Origin: Candidatus Thorarchaeota archaeon
Lineage (GTDB): Archaea > Asgardarchaeota > Thorarchaeia > Thorarchaeales > Thorarchaeaceae
Assembly (NCBI GenBank): GCA_029855935.1
Contig: JAGSHN010000028.1
Coordinates: 1 to 61,296, forward strand
Length of the DNA stretch: 61,296 nt
Direction of reading: 5' to 3'
Numbering within the stretch: position 1 is the stretch's first letter; every line of letters begins with the position of its first letter. Below, one piece after another: positions 16,799 to 26,954 of the stretch. The position numbers and the translations under genes are program-made. A model generated the notes under the pieces. That model was not told where the DNA came from. It saw nothing but the letters and a program-made list of their open reading frames with translations, and did not search any database.

Positions 16799-17940
16799 AA
16801 TGGGACGACGAACTCGGGCCTGTGGTCACTGCCAAGACGCCGAAGGACCTCGTCATGGGGCTTGATCCCACTACCTCTATGCGTGTCTATGGTATCGCCA
16901 CCCTCGGAGAGACTGAGGAGTCTCAGAAGCCTGGCTTTAGCGCCCTCACCTTTGACGAGTTCAAGCTTGCGGTCTACTATGGTGGCCTGAATATGCATCT
17001 GAAGGGTCTGCCCTCGATGGTCTTCCTTGTGCTATCACCCGACGAGGACCCAGAGGTCTACAAGGACGCCTTGCCAGAGATTGCAACGCAGATATTTCTC
17101 AATGCCGAGGGCGACCGGTATAAGAAGATGGTACCAAAGCTGTACGGCCAGCTTGCTCGGTACACGCAGATGACGCCTGAACAGCGTCAGGCATCAGTAT
17201 TGAACGACCCCGTACGTCGATCAATATTGAAGACCCTGACGATGAATGGAACGGTAGAGTCTGACGATCTTGAACAGCTCATCTTTGACGAGGTCGGAAA
17301 GAAGATTGACGTGGAGATTGTGCTGCGCCCGCTGGTCAAGATGGGCATAATCGCCACAGGCTGGATTGAGGGCCTTGCCTCCGAGGTCGTCTATCTCACC
17401 CGTGCGATATTCGTTCTACGGATGATTCCTAGGGACACGGTCAGGCTTGCACATAGTGGCAAGCTGCCGCGAGAGGTTGTCGCTCAGTATCTGGACTCGC
17501 TCAAGAAGTATCACCGGAACTATGTGGCACGTCTGAATAGAGATCTTGGTGAGGCTCTGTGGAAGGAGGCCGCAGACCTGTCAAAGCATATGCTCGACTT
17601 CGACTCGTACGATCTCATTCAGGCACTCCGCGATGGGCCGAGGCTCACTGAGGAGCTGCCAGTTCTCATTGACATGGACAAGGCCAAGCTGAAGTCAACA
17701 ATCAAGCGCCTAGAGAAGGCAAACATCGTTATGACGGTGAATGACGAGTCCGGTCGGCAGCACGTTCTGCTGAAGTGCGATCCACAGGTCGCTACCGTAT
17801 ATCCAGAGTGGCTCATCGAGAGAACGGTAGATCTGTACAACTCTGAGGAGATTCCCAGCAGACAGGCGATTCATTACTTACAGATACTCAAGGCGTGGCA
17901 CCCGAGTGTGGCCACAACAGCAATGGCGGAGGTGGAGTGA
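16774..17940 (+). CDS. longin/roadblock-like domain protein with two winged helices
   Basis: Protein of 388 residues. Residues 1-125 look like a longin or roadblock-type alpha/beta domain (GLAVLKWDDELGPVVTAK, then a central helix and LPSMVFLVLSPDED), a fold that in eukaryotes and Asgard archaea serves small GTPases and membrane traffic. Residues 140-215 (VRRSILKTLTMNGTV...) and 290-350 (LIQALRDGPRLTEELPV...) each look like a winged helix. ATG 16774 has AAGGAG 10 bases ahead. Its stop is followed at once by the TTG of the giant surface protein, so they are coupled. A switch or scaffold role linking the GTPase to other parts of the operon is inference. Confidence 0.7.
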   Translation: MPLGLAVLKWDDELGPVVTAKTPKDLVMGLDPTTSMRVYGIATLGETEESQKPGFSALTFDEFKLAVYYGGLNMHLKGLPSMVFLVLSPDEDPEVYKDALPEIATQIFLNAEGDRYKKMVPKLYGQLARYTQMTPEQRQASVLNDPVRRSILKTLTMNGTVESDDLEQLIFDEVGKKIDVEIVLRPLVKMGIIATGWIEGLASEVVYLTRAIFVLRMIPRDTVRLAHSGKLPREVVAQYLDSLKKYHRNYVARLNRDLGEALWKEAADLSKHMLDFDSYDLIQALRDGPRLTEELPVLIDMDKAKLKSTIKRLEKANIVMTVNDESGRQHVLLKCDPQVATVYPEWLIERTVDLYNSEEIPSRQAIHYLQILKAWHPSVATTAMAEVE

Positions 17941-20900
17941 TTGAGGCTGAGTAGGCTTGTCTTCATATCCATTATGGGCGCTCTGATGTTGTTGCCGCTT
18001 CTCGGTGGCGGCGGTGGTGTCTCGCAGTCCGGGTATTCCCCCGTCACAGTCCCTGGTCCGACCATCAATCAGGGGCCTGTACAAGTGGCTGGCTCCGCGC
18101 AGGACGCGGCGAGCTGGTGGAACTCGACCTTCGTATACAGGAGGTATCTCAATATCACAGAGCCCGGAGTCTCGGGGAGGACCTTGACACCAATCCATCT
18201 GTATCTCACTTTCGATAGCGGGCACTGCCACAGGGACTCGATCCGGGTGATGTACTACGACAACCCGGGCTGGAGGGCGCTGCCGTTTCAGGTCTGGAAC
18301 ACGACGTACGACGCAACGGGCAACTACATCCTCTCGACCCGCGTGAGTTTCATGGTAAACGTGAGTCTTGGTGCCACGGAGCAGAACTACTACATCTACT
18401 ACTCGAAGGACTATGTCGGGACAGTGAGCTATCCCGACTTCTACCCCTTTGTGTACAAGACGTATACCTACTCGGTGCTCAACCTCATCTCGTACTACGA
18501 CGGCAACAACTACGTTGTAGAGATGTGGGACTCGTCCAACAAGATATGGGACGATCCGCGCAACGTCGACACTCGCTGGGCCTCGGACACTGGGATCATC
18601 CAGTCCGGCACTGTGACAAACGTGCCATATGGAACTCTCAACAGATACGAGGTCATCCGTATTGAGCCGAACACGAACTATGACAACAACGCCTTTCTTG
18701 GTTTCTACAGAATTCGGTCGAACTATCCTCTTGCTGTCACCGCAGGGAGCGGTCACAAGAACAGCAATCCCGCTCTCAATGACTGGTATCCAAATGTCGA
18801 CGAGTTTGGAAACGGACTTGGCACTAGATTCTTGATTGGCGGGGTCTCCGGGTTTGACAGCTACTATGAGGGCAAGTACTGGATACAGGCACAGCAGAAC
18901 GGCACCAAGGTCTGGGTCTGGACGGCCTCTGAGTCGCTCGATACGGGCTGGTACTTCTACAATGGCACAGCAGTGTCAAGCTGGCCAGCCAGACTCTATG
19001 CTGGCGAGTACATCTCGAAGAAGAAGGTCAACTACCAGACAGTCCTTATGGCCAACTCGACAAAGCCTGTTGCTGTCCGCAGCGGTGACGTCGACGCGGC
19101 GTACTCACGCGACATTATGGGTCTGTATCCCGCCGTGACGGGCCGCCTGGTGGGTGAGGAGTTCTACACAATTGACATGGGTCATAGCAGAGACCGGACG
19201 CGTATCACTAACGTTGGTAGTGCGTCCGCGACAGTCACCGTGTATCGGAATAGTGGATCGGGATGGACACAGATCGCTTCGCAGACGATTTCTGCTGGCG
19301 GACACTACGACATCAGTCCCGGAGTCGCGAGCGATAGCAACCCTGAGGATGTCCTTCATATTGTGGCGTCCTCCGGTGCAAGACTGTATGTTGAGGGCAT
19401 CTACAATCCGAATTCTATCACTGATCATGGTGACTGGATACCGACCGTAAACGGCTATCGATTCGGTCTTGAGTTCAAGGTCTGGGGTGGTACGTACGGC
19501 AAGATCTTCCTCTATGCTTGGGAGAATGCTGAGGTCACAATAAGCGGGCCCAACGGAGCAACTCTCTACATCCCGGCTGGCGGCGCCACGTTCTTCGTGC
19601 CCATATCATCATCCCCGGCCTTGTATACAGTCACTTCCAACACCACAATCGGTGTCGTGCGTGCAGCCCGTTTCTCTTCCAGCAGCCCGTATGGTCCCTC
19701 CGGCGACCAAGGCTACGGCTGGATGGTGCCGTCCTATGCTCCCGAGAGGGATGAGGTTGGCCTGACATACGTGGCTAGTATCGAGCGACACCTCTTCGAG
19801 TTCGACATCACGGTAGTTGATCTGGATGGTGCTCCTGTGCAGGGAGCGACGGTGACCCTCTACTGGCCCAATGGCACCCTGTGGGTGGACGAACAGGGCA
19901 GGAATCGGACAGACGTGACGAATAGTGCAGGCCTGGTGATATTCGAGGGTCTGAACAACATCACCTATGAGATTCATTCGAGCATTGATGCGGCGACTTG
20001 GCTCACCACCAGCTACACGCACTTGTGGGTCACTGACGAGTCCAACCACACCATCACCTCGTCGGTCACACCTGTCACTATTACGCTCAAGATGGCATCA
20101 GTGTACATCCATCTCGACGATCTGAACGGGAACTCGATGGACGATACGCCCGATGAGGACGTGTACATGCGTCTGTGCGAGGGCACCAATCCAAATGTCT
20201 ACGTTCACCATGCACAGACAAACTCTACTGGGTGGCTGGTCTTTCCGAGAGTCCCGCAGAATAGCTACAACCTCTACGCTCGATATGCAGGACCGGAGCA
20301 ATACAATCTCTTTGACTACGACACTATCAGCCTGCACGCGAGTTGGTCCATTGATAGTTCCGAGTTCGCTGGCGGTTCGGTCGTACACAGCGACTGGGTT
20401 CTCCCGCTTGTCACAGTTCAGGTTCACGTGTACAGCTGGGACAACAGGGGCGTGCACGATGCTCACGTTGATCTCAATGTCACGCCCGACAACGTGAACT
20501 ACATCCACGTGATGACAGAGGTCACTGATAGCGACGGTGACGTGACCTTCACAAGGATGCTCAACGGGACGTGGGCGTTCAATGTCTGGCGGTACGATGA
20601 CTTCAACCAAAAGACTTGGAACAACTCCGTGGTCGCCAATGTGCAGGCTCCGACCACGCTGAACATCAATCTGAGGCTGACCTCGCTGATTGTGAAAGTT
20701 ATCACATCCAACAATCCTGTGGTGGGTGCCACGGTCTCGGTGCTGATAGACAACCAGACTCTGCTTGCGGTAGGACAGACGAACTCAAGTGGCTATGTGA
20801 CGTTCTCTTGGATTCGCGCGAACATGACATCTCCCCTCAACTACACGTACTCGGTCAACGTCACCAAGGGCAATCAGGCAAACTGGACGTGGGTGGACGC

Positions 20901-23900
20901 TGACTACAGCCTCACAGAGAATGTGGTGATTCTTCCACCGCCTCAATACTCTCAGAGGTACACAGAGATCTCATCGTCGGCCGGGTTTGAGGAAACCTAC
21001 TGGTACAAAAACTTCACCTTCTACTTTGACTACTATAACCTGACCTCGACCCTATCAGGTCCGCCGGAACAGAAAAACATCACATATGATGCCACCTCGT
21101 GGATTCACATAGGCATATACGACGGTCCAACGTTGGTGGGACAACTCACGTGGACAACAAGCGCCTCTCTGTACATCGACCAGCTCTATCCGCCGTATGG
21201 TTGGGAGTTCAGAGCAACGGTCGATCCGGCACACTGGAAACTCAACGCGAGTGCCAGTCCCTACAAGCTCGTGATATCTGCCCACACGGACGGCTACGAC
21301 GACCCGCAGCAGTTTGTGCTCTACCTGACCGTGAAGGAGGCGCTCACGAGCTTTGGTTCTGATACGCAGCTCGCGTTCACAGAGCAGTACAAGAACTGCA
21401 CTGACCACACATTCTGGCTTGAGGATCTCTCCAACGGGGACTTGGGCAATATCACCGCACTGACCGTCTACAACTACAGCATTCGGTCAGGGTTGACCAC
21501 CATCAGGTCGGGCTATCTCGTCAACAACACCGACGGTACTTTCACGCTACCGTCCTCCGCGCTGGACGGGCTGCCTGTGGGCACCTACACAATCACCATA
21601 GCGCTGGATGCGCCCAACTTCCAGGGTGCCGAGCAGGACTTCACACTGACAATTGTGGAGCTGCCTATGAAGACAGTCATCACATCTGCGGCCGACTATA
21701 ACTGGGCACCACTGGCTCACGCATTCACCTTCCAGTATCTCATTGCCAACGACACCAATCCCTCGCTGGCAGACATCACTGTGGTTGTGCGCTGGATCAA
21801 TCCCTCGACTGGCGAGGTCGCAGTGACTCAGGAGCAGACTCTGACTCCGCTGGCGGGCCAGTACATCTACACATTTGATCGGGACATTGTGCCTGTAGGT
21901 ACGTGGCAGGTCAACATAACCTGCTCAAAGGACAACTACGCTGCTGCCACTGGCGTAGAAACGACACTCATAGTGTCCGAGGCTCCGACAACGCTGACTG
22001 CCACTGGTGGTGTAGACACAGTCACAGTCGATTGGGGCCAGCAGGCGACCTTTGACATCTACTATGAGCGAGTTGAGGACAGTGCTGCACTGACTGGCGC
22101 CTCATCCACGGACAACTGGACCGTGTCCATCATAATCCGCGACAATGGTGATGGCCACTACTCTATCACAGCCGACACCAATCTGGCGGCGGGTACATAC
22201 GTCCTCAGGGTGACTCTGGCACTGGACAATCATCAGAGCCAGACGATTGATCTGACGGTGGTCATCAGAGTGCCTCTCCAGATAGTCTCACCGTACAGTT
22301 CTGCAGAGAATCCGCTGGAGACCTACTGGACGCACAACTTCACGGTACGGGTCACACTGCTCGATATGTCAAGGACCAACACCACGATTGACGGTGCGAC
22401 TGTTACCTACAACTGGTACCTCGAGTACGTCGTTGATCAGCAGGGATCGCTGAGCGGTCTCGGCAACGGCGTGTATGAGGTGACCCTTGATGCCCACGAC
22501 GCGCTGCCAATGTCCGATCTGTACTCCGTCACAGTAAGTGCAAGTATGACTGGAGCCACACCGACCACAATCACTGTGTTCGTACGTATCAATGCAGTGC
22601 CGAACAGAATCGTCCTCCCTCAGAACTATTTCGAGCAGTACTATGCCGACAACTTTAGTGTCACATACTACTGGGAGAACACGTTGGACAACACGTCGAT
22701 CACAGAGGTCGACACGGCGACGATAATGGTGCTGGGTCTTGGTGTCAATATCACAACAGGCGTCAACCTTGGCAACGGCTGGTACAACTTCACGGTGGAC
22801 ACACGTGCGCTCGGAATGACTGCTAAGGAGCAGGGAACTGTCTACGTCATCCGAATCATTATGGAGCGAGCTGGGTATGAGGCGCACGAGCTCACGGCAG
22901 TCATTGTGTTCGTGAGAGAGACTCCGACTGCGCTCATCATCGATGAGATTGGCCCCGTGAACTGGAGCGACTCCTTCACAGTGACGGCACACCTGTGGGA
23001 CACCGCTCACAACGTGCTCATTGATGGACCCGCATCGGTCACGCTGACCGCCATCGGCAGTGACTACTCAGTGACGCTCAATAATGATGGCACGGGGACC
23101 TTCACGTGGACCATCGACTCTGACCTGTGGTTCAACGGTACGACCACCTACGTCCTCAGCCTGGAGTACACACTGGCGAACTACGTTGATGGTGCCAATG
23201 CCACAACGGTCTACATCGCGCCAGTGCCTGCAGTGATTACTCCTGACGTCACACAGCAGGACTCGATAACCCTGACCTGGGGCGAGGAGTTCTCTGTCCG
23301 CGTCAACGTGAATCAGGCGTACAAGTCACTCAGCTCGCCGATCGACAACCTGCCTGTGACATATCACTGGCAGGGGACGGCGGTCTCCGGCGCATTCGCT
23401 GGCATTGGGAACGGGGCCTACTTGGTCACCGTCAATAGCAGTGAGGTCGTGGCGGGTGTCTACACGCTCGTTGTGACGGCCTCGAACCTCAACTACACCT
23501 TCGTGGAGTGGAGCATGGCGGTCAATGTGAGCCCGGTGCCCACTGAGCTCGTGGCGAGCGAGACCGAGCTGAGCGGCGTCCACGGTGGTGCGAGCTTCAC
23601 AGTCTACGTGACCTACAGAATCGCGGCTGGCGCCGCACACGCTGGGCGTATTCTGGTGGCGGACTCAGCCTTCTCGGACTTCGCGGGAGGCCAGACAGGC
23701 ACTTGGGATGAGACGCAGCAGGCCTACAAATTCATCATCGACCCCTCTGCTGTCGACCCGTCGCTCGTGCCTGGCGACATCGTCGTAACAATCTCCGCCC
23801 AGTTGACCAACTACTCTCAGGCGACGGTACGGATAACGTTGCACGTCATCGCTGATACGTCCGTATCCATCTCGAACGTCCAAGTGGAGATTGACAAATC

Positions 23901-25005
23901 AACGACTCTGTACGTCAGCTATCGCGATGAGACCCACGGTACTATGGTACCCTTCGACGCAGTCACATCGATAACGCTGACCACGCCCAACAAGGTGTTC
24001 ACCAAGGACGACTTCCGCGTCGCTGATGACGGTCGGTACTATGTCGTCATCACCGCCTCTGACATAGGTCCAATCAGCAGTGATGCGTATCAGGTCACCC
24101 TGAGCATCGAGGCCAACGGCTACCGGGCCTGGTCCGACGTGGCGGGTGAGGTGCGCGTGATTGAGACTCAGTATCAGATACTCGGCTACAGGATTCCTCA
24201 GTCACAGATATTCCTGATGCTCTTCATGAGCGCAATCTTCATTGGGGCGGTCGCCATAACGGTGGCTGTCCGCAGGTGGAGAATTCCGTACCAGATCAAG
24301 CAGATCAACAAGGCTGTGAAGGCCATTGAGTCGGGCAAGCGCGCCTCCGTCGAGAACATCAAGACTATGGGCCAGGTGATATCGGAGCTTCTCGCTCCAG
24401 GCCTAGCCGAGCTCGACCTGCCCGCACCGACGCTTGAGGTGGTCCGAGAGGAGGGTCTTGAGGAGGTCTTCTCCGAGGAGACAGAGGAGCTGCTCGACGA
24501 GCTTGACGCACTGCACGCCATTGGCGGTGAAGAAGAGGCGCCATCGGAGGCGGCAATAGAGGAGGAGCTCCTGGCCGAGCTTGAGCGCGAGACTGAGGCG
24601 GCTCAGGCCGAGGAGGCACCTTCCGAGCCGGAGAAGGCCGAGACTCCTGAGGAGGCCCACGAGGAGTCATCCCCTCCCGAAGCGCCTGAGACTGAGAGGA
24701 TGCCCGAACAGGAGGCGGAGCAGGAAGCCGAGGAACAGGCGACAGAGGAGCCTACACAGGCCGAACCGGACGAGTCTGCAGAAGAGACGGGAGAGACTGA
24801 GGATGTCGAGGGGCCCCACGACGAATCGGGGCCTGACGAACAGGGTGACCTGTCCTCCTCTTCCGACACGGGTGAGACAGAGCCTGAGTCTGATGAGGAC
24901 TCCTCTGATGTGACCTATGAGCGGTCAGATGCAGACATCGAGTCTGAGGCAGAGACAGAAACGGGGGAGAGAGAGTTTGATGATACCTCACCAGATAATG
25001 AGTGA
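17941..25005 (+). CDS. giant surface protein with DUF2341 and Ig-like repeats, one membrane span, acidic tail
   Basis: Of 2354 residues. An N-terminal signal segment (RLVFISIMGALMLLPLLGG) leads to a DUF2341-like domain (WWNSTFVYRRYLNITEPG). The next part, to about residue 610, is a beta-rich domain with repeated AVRSGDV/VEGIY-like blocks. Carboxypeptidase-regulatory and Ig-like modules fill residues 620-2080, many ending in G-x-Y-x-V-x-V strands, with dozens of N-x-S/T sequons. One span lies near 2090-2113 (IFLMLFMSAIFIGAVAITVAV). The cytoplasmic tail of about 240 residues starts with a basic helical part (IKQINKAVKAIESGKR) and continues as an extremely Glu/Ser-rich stretch. The start is TTG, one base after the preceding stop. 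Likely an adhesin or S-layer-associated receptor. Confidence 0.87.
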   Translation: MRLSRLVFISIMGALMLLPLLGGGGGVSQSGYSPVTVPGPTINQGPVQVAGSAQDAASWWNSTFVYRRYLNITEPGVSGRTLTPIHLYLTFDSGHCHRDSIRVMYYDNPGWRALPFQVWNTTYDATGNYILSTRVSFMVNVSLGATEQNYYIYYSKDYVGTVSYPDFYPFVYKTYTYSVLNLISYYDGNNYVVEMWDSSNKIWDDPRNVDTRWASDTGIIQSGTVTNVPYGTLNRYEVIRIEPNTNYDNNAFLGFYRIRSNYPLAVTAGSGHKNSNPALNDWYPNVDEFGNGLGTRFLIGGVSGFDSYYEGKYWIQAQQNGTKVWVWTASESLDTGWYFYNGTAVSSWPARLYAGEYISKKKVNYQTVLMANSTKPVAVRSGDVDAAYSRDIMGLYPAVTGRLVGEEFYTIDMGHSRDRTRITNVGSASATVTVYRNSGSGWTQIASQTISAGGHYDISPGVASDSNPEDVLHIVASSGARLYVEGIYNPNSITDHGDWIPTVNGYRFGLEFKVWGGTYGKIFLYAWENAEVTISGPNGATLYIPAGGATFFVPISSSPALYTVTSNTTIGVVRAARFSSSSPYGPSGDQGYGWMVPSYAPERDEVGLTYVASIERHLFEFDITVVDLDGAPVQGATVTLYWPNGTLWVDEQGRNRTDVTNSAGLVIFEGLNNITYEIHSSIDAATWLTTSYTHLWVTDESNHTITSSVTPVTITLKMASVYIHLDDLNGNSMDDTPDEDVYMRLCEGTNPNVYVHHAQTNSTGWLVFPRVPQNSYNLYARYAGPEQYNLFDYDTISLHASWSIDSSEFAGGSVVHSDWVLPLVTVQVHVYSWDNRGVHDAHVDLNVTPDNVNYIHVMTEVTDSDGDVTFTRMLNGTWAFNVWRYDDFNQKTWNNSVVANVQAPTTLNINLRLTSLIVKVITSNNPVVGATVSVLIDNQTLLAVGQTNSSGYVTFSWIRANMTSPLNYTYSVNVTKGNQANWTWVDADYSLTENVVILPPPQYSQRYTEISSSAGFEETYWYKNFTFYFDYYNLTSTLSGPPEQKNITYDATSWIHIGIYDGPTLVGQLTWTTSASLYIDQLYPPYGWEFRATVDPAHWKLNASASPYKLVISAHTDGYDDPQQFVLYLTVKEALTSFGSDTQLAFTEQYKNCTDHTFWLEDLSNGDLGNITALTVYNYSIRSGLTTIRSGYLVNNTDGTFTLPSSALDGLPVGTYTITIALDAPNFQGAEQDFTLTIVELPMKTVITSAADYNWAPLAHAFTFQYLIANDTNPSLADITVVVRWINPSTGEVAVTQEQTLTPLAGQYIYTFDRDIVPVGTWQVNITCSKDNYAAATGVETTLIVSEAPTTLTATGGVDTVTVDWGQQATFDIYYERVEDSAALTGASSTDNWTVSIIIRDNGDGHYSITADTNLAAGTYVLRVTLALDNHQSQTIDLTVVIRVPLQIVSPYSSAENPLETYWTHNFTVRVTLLDMSRTNTTIDGATVTYNWYLEYVVDQQGSLSGLGNGVYEVTLDAHDALPMSDLYSVTVSASMTGATPTTITVFVRINAVPNRIVLPQNYFEQYYADNFSVTYYWENTLDNTSITEVDTATIMVLGLGVNITTGVNLGNGWYNFTVDTRALGMTAKEQGTVYVIRIIMERAGYEAHELTAVIVFVRETPTALIIDEIGPVNWSDSFTVTAHLWDTAHNVLIDGPASVTLTAIGSDYSVTLNNDGTGTFTWTIDSDLWFNGTTTYVLSLEYTLANYVDGANATTVYIAPVPAVITPDVTQQDSITLTWGEEFSVRVNVNQAYKSLSSPIDNLPVTYHWQGTAVSGAFAGIGNGAYLVTVNSSEVVAGVYTLVVTASNLNYTFVEWSMAVNVSPVPTELVASETELSGVHGGASFTVYVTYRIAAGAAHAGRILVADSAFSDFAGGQTGTWDETQQAYKFIIDPSAVDPSLVPGDIVVTISAQLTNYSQATVRITLHVIADTSVSISNVQVEIDKSTTLYVSYRDETHGTMVPFDAVTSITLTTPNKVFTKDDFRVADDGRYYVVITASDIGPISSDAYQVTLSIEANGYRAWSDVAGEVRVIETQYQILGYRIPQSQIFLMLFMSAIFIGAVAITVAVRRWRIPYQIKQINKAVKAIESGKRASVENIKTMGQVISELLAPGLAELDLPAPTLEVVREEGLEEVFSEETEELLDELDALHAIGGEEEAPSEAAIEEELLAELERETEAAQAEEAPSEPEKAETPEEAHEESSPPEAPETERMPEQEAEQEAEEQATEEPTQAEPDESAEETGETEDVEGPHDESGPDEQGDLSSSSDTGETEPESDEDSSDVTYERSDADIESEAETETGEREFDDTSPDNE

Positions 25006-25022
25006 GACTCCTGTGTGCCACA

Positions 25023-25055
25023 GGGCCGACCAGCCCCGTGCTACACGGGGGGCCC
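25023..25055 (+). other. strong RNA hairpin between surface protein and GTPase genes
   Basis: CCCCGTG-CTA-CACGGGG (25034-25050) is a perfect 7-bp stem with a 3-base loop; flanking GGGCC (25023-25027) and GGCCC (25051-25055) can extend it with a 6-base bulge. There is no T-run. It could be a processing site or attenuator that sets different levels for the two genes. Confidence 0.5.
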
Positions 25056-25110
25056 TCTCCCTCCTCTCGGGGCTGTGCAACGGGTCACAAGGATTGGGAG
25101 GTCTGATGAG

Positions 25111-25992
25111 ATGATTCGAGAGATACACGTGTACCGCGACGGAGATCTACTGTTCTCCGACGTGATAGTCCCCAATCACGACCTCGACACAAAGGCGGTG
25201 ATGATGCTCGTTGCGTCATCGGCGAAGAAGCTGCCCGAGTGGAAGATTGACAGTATGGAGATAGAGCGCTTCAGGTACGTCTATATGAACTCCCATGACA
25301 CCCAGTTCATCATCACCACTGACCGGCAGGCCTCCGTGCAGAAGGCCACTGAGGCACTCATGCAGATGGTCTCGAAGTTCATGACGGCGTTCGAGCGTGT
25401 CCTGGAGAGCGACGACTGGAAGACGACGGACTTTTCGCCCTTCACAGCGGGTTTCCGTTCCATCGTGAGCCGCGTCCCGGTGAAGGTGTGTCTTGCAGGT
25501 CACGGAGGTACTGGCAAGACGACTCTTCTTGAGCTTGCAACCCTGCCCTCCCAGGCCCCGCCACAGGAGTACGTGCCGACCTTCTTCGGTGACAAGGCGC
25601 TCCTGAAGGCCGACTTTGGCCCCTACGTCTTCAGTATCTTTGATCTCGGTGGCCAGGACCGCTTCGTCCAAGAGTGGGGCAAGATAATCCGTGCTGGCAG
25701 CATTGTCGTGATAGTGACCGACTCAACGAGGGAGAACATCGCGTGGACCCGACGCGTTGCCTATCCTGTGCTAAAGAACGAGCTGCCGTACGCACGGGCC
25801 ATTGCAATTGCCAACAAACAGGATCTTCCGGGCGCGCTGTCACCAGAGGAGGTTGGAAAACGACTTGGTGTGCCCGCCTACGGAATGCAGGCCAACAGGC
25901 GTGAGTTCCGTGACAGGTGGCTCCAGCTACTCAAGGGTGTGGCCTTTGAGGAGATTGACTTCAAAGTGGTAGGGGAGATAGAGGTGGAGTGA
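25111..25992 (+). CDS. longin/roadblock-like domain fused to an Arf/Rag-like small GTPase
   Basis: Protein of 293 residues. Residues 1-95 form an alpha/beta domain (IREIHVYRDGDLLFSD..., ...MIVASS-like helix, FIITTD) resembling longin or roadblock modules. A GTPase domain follows: G1 GHGGTGKTT at 130-138, a Thr in VPTFFG as switch I, G3 DLGGQDR at 178-184 with the catalytic Gln kept, and G4 NKQD at 235-238. The DxGGQ form points to the Arf/Rag/MglA side rather than Ras. ATG 25111 follows GGGAGGT; the longer frame back to 25015 covers the hairpin and is not used. Such fusions are known from Asgard archaea. The next gene starts 1 base after its stop. Confidence 0.85.
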   Translation: MIREIHVYRDGDLLFSDVIVPNHDLDTKAVMMLVASSAKKLPEWKIDSMEIERFRYVYMNSHDTQFIITTDRQASVQKATEALMQMVSKFMTAFERVLESDDWKTTDFSPFTAGFRSIVSRVPVKVCLAGHGGTGKTTLLELATLPSQAPPQEYVPTFFGDKALLKADFGPYVFSIFDLGGQDRFVQEWGKIIRAGSIVVIVTDSTRENIAWTRRVAYPVLKNELPYARAIAIANKQDLPGALSPEEVGKRLGVPAYGMQANRREFRDRWLQLLKGVAFEEIDFKVVGEIEVE

Positions 25993-25993
25993 T

Positions 25994-26557
25994 ATGTCTG
26001 ATGCGAGGGACAAGATGAAGAGTGTGATTGATGAGGAAGAGCGAAAGCGGCTCATCTCAGAGATCAGCCGTATCAAGGACATTCTCGACAGCTTCAAGTA
26101 CGGTCTGAATTTCGAGGACTTTGCTGAGGAGCTGTTCAAGACCATTGACCGACAGACCCGCGTGATAAAGAAGCTCGATGAGACGATGCGGGACATCATC
26201 GATCGGCTCGAGCGACTTGAGGCCGAGTTCAAAGAGGGCATCAAGGTCTTCGTGACAACCAGGACGGATTCGGGAGAAGGGGCGGTCGAGGAGGTCGTCA
26301 TTGGCGAGAAGAGGGAACAGGAAGAAACGGCCGAGGAGGCAGCCGCTCGCAAGACTAGAGAGGAGCTGACGGCCGAGGCGGCTGAGTTGAAGGCAAGAAT
26401 CGCCAAGCTCTTCGAGAAAGAGAATGAGTATCTCGAGATGGTTCTCAACGACCCTGCGGGCGCTGAAGAACACGAGCGCAAGGCTGAGGCCGCTCGAAAG
26501 ATGCGTCGTGAGGCAGAGGAACGTCTTGCCGAGATTGAGAGCCAACTTGAGGAGTGA
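25994..26557 (+). CDS. coiled-coil protein, function unknown
   Basis: Highly charged protein of 187 residues, nearly all helical. Heptad-like coiled coil runs from about 15 to 85 (EEERKRLISEISRIKDIL, then IKKLDETMRDIIDRLERL) and again from 105 to 187. A short beta-like break near IKVFVTTRTDSGEG separates the two. No membrane span or known domain is seen. GGTGG precedes ATG 25994, which sits 1 base after the GTPase stop, so the two are very likely co-translated. It may be an effector or partner of that GTPase; this is inferred from position only. Confidence 0.7.
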   Translation: MSDARDKMKSVIDEEERKRLISEISRIKDILDSFKYGLNFEDFAEELFKTIDRQTRVIKKLDETMRDIIDRLERLEAEFKEGIKVFVTTRTDSGEGAVEEVVIGEKREQEETAEEAAARKTREELTAEAAELKARIAKLFEKENEYLEMVLNDPAGAEEHERKAEAARKMRREAEERLAEIESQLEE

Positions 26558-26582
26558 CTGTCACGATTTGAGGTGATTCAGA

Positions 26583-26954
26583 ATGGGACTGTTTGATAGC
26601 TGGCGAAGAAAGAGGAGGCAAAAGATAGAGCGGAAACACATACGGTCTCGTGAGATACTGGCGCCGACGACTCCCGCGCCATCGGTTGCGCCGCGCGAGA
26701 TGGCTATTGCCCCCGAGCACGAGGAAGAGGTGGTGACCCTTGTTGCGGAGTACGAGCGTCTGGCGAAGCGCCGTGACGAACTCCAAAAAGAGCGTACCCG
26801 CCTCACTCTCGCACTCGACAGAGGGGAGATATCTGCCATCGAGTTCAGACGGGAGTTGATGTCGAGAATTCAAGAGGCCGCGCAGGTAGCCGACAGGTTG
26901 AAGGAGGTGGCAGCGCGTCTGACTGCCTTGGGCTACCGTGGGGTGCTTCACTAG
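26583..26954 (+). CDS. short coiled-coil protein with basic N terminus
   Basis: Protein of 123 residues. It starts with an amphipathic, strongly basic segment (GLFDSWRRKRRQKIERKH) that could touch membrane lipids, followed by a Pro/Thr-rich linker and a helical hairpin (VVTLVAEYERLAKRRDEL, ALDRGEISAIEFRREL...). GAGGTGATTC precedes ATG 26583. The following gene begins at the very next base after its stop. Not a recognised family. Confidence 0.68.
   Translation: MGLFDSWRRKRRQKIERKHIRSREILAPTTPAPSVAPREMAIAPEHEEEVVTLVAEYERLAKRRDELQKERTRLTLALDRGEISAIEFRRELMSRIQEAAQVADRLKEVAARLTALGYRGVLH

Noticed and set aside
16491-16865. 124-codon frame across the leader of the longin gene
   Set aside because: It crosses the promoter and the start of a well supported gene in another frame and has no domain.
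17878-18756. 292-codon minus-strand frame over the start of the giant surface protein
   Set aside because: Valine-rich, motif-free mirror of a secreted beta-domain gene with a clear signal segment.
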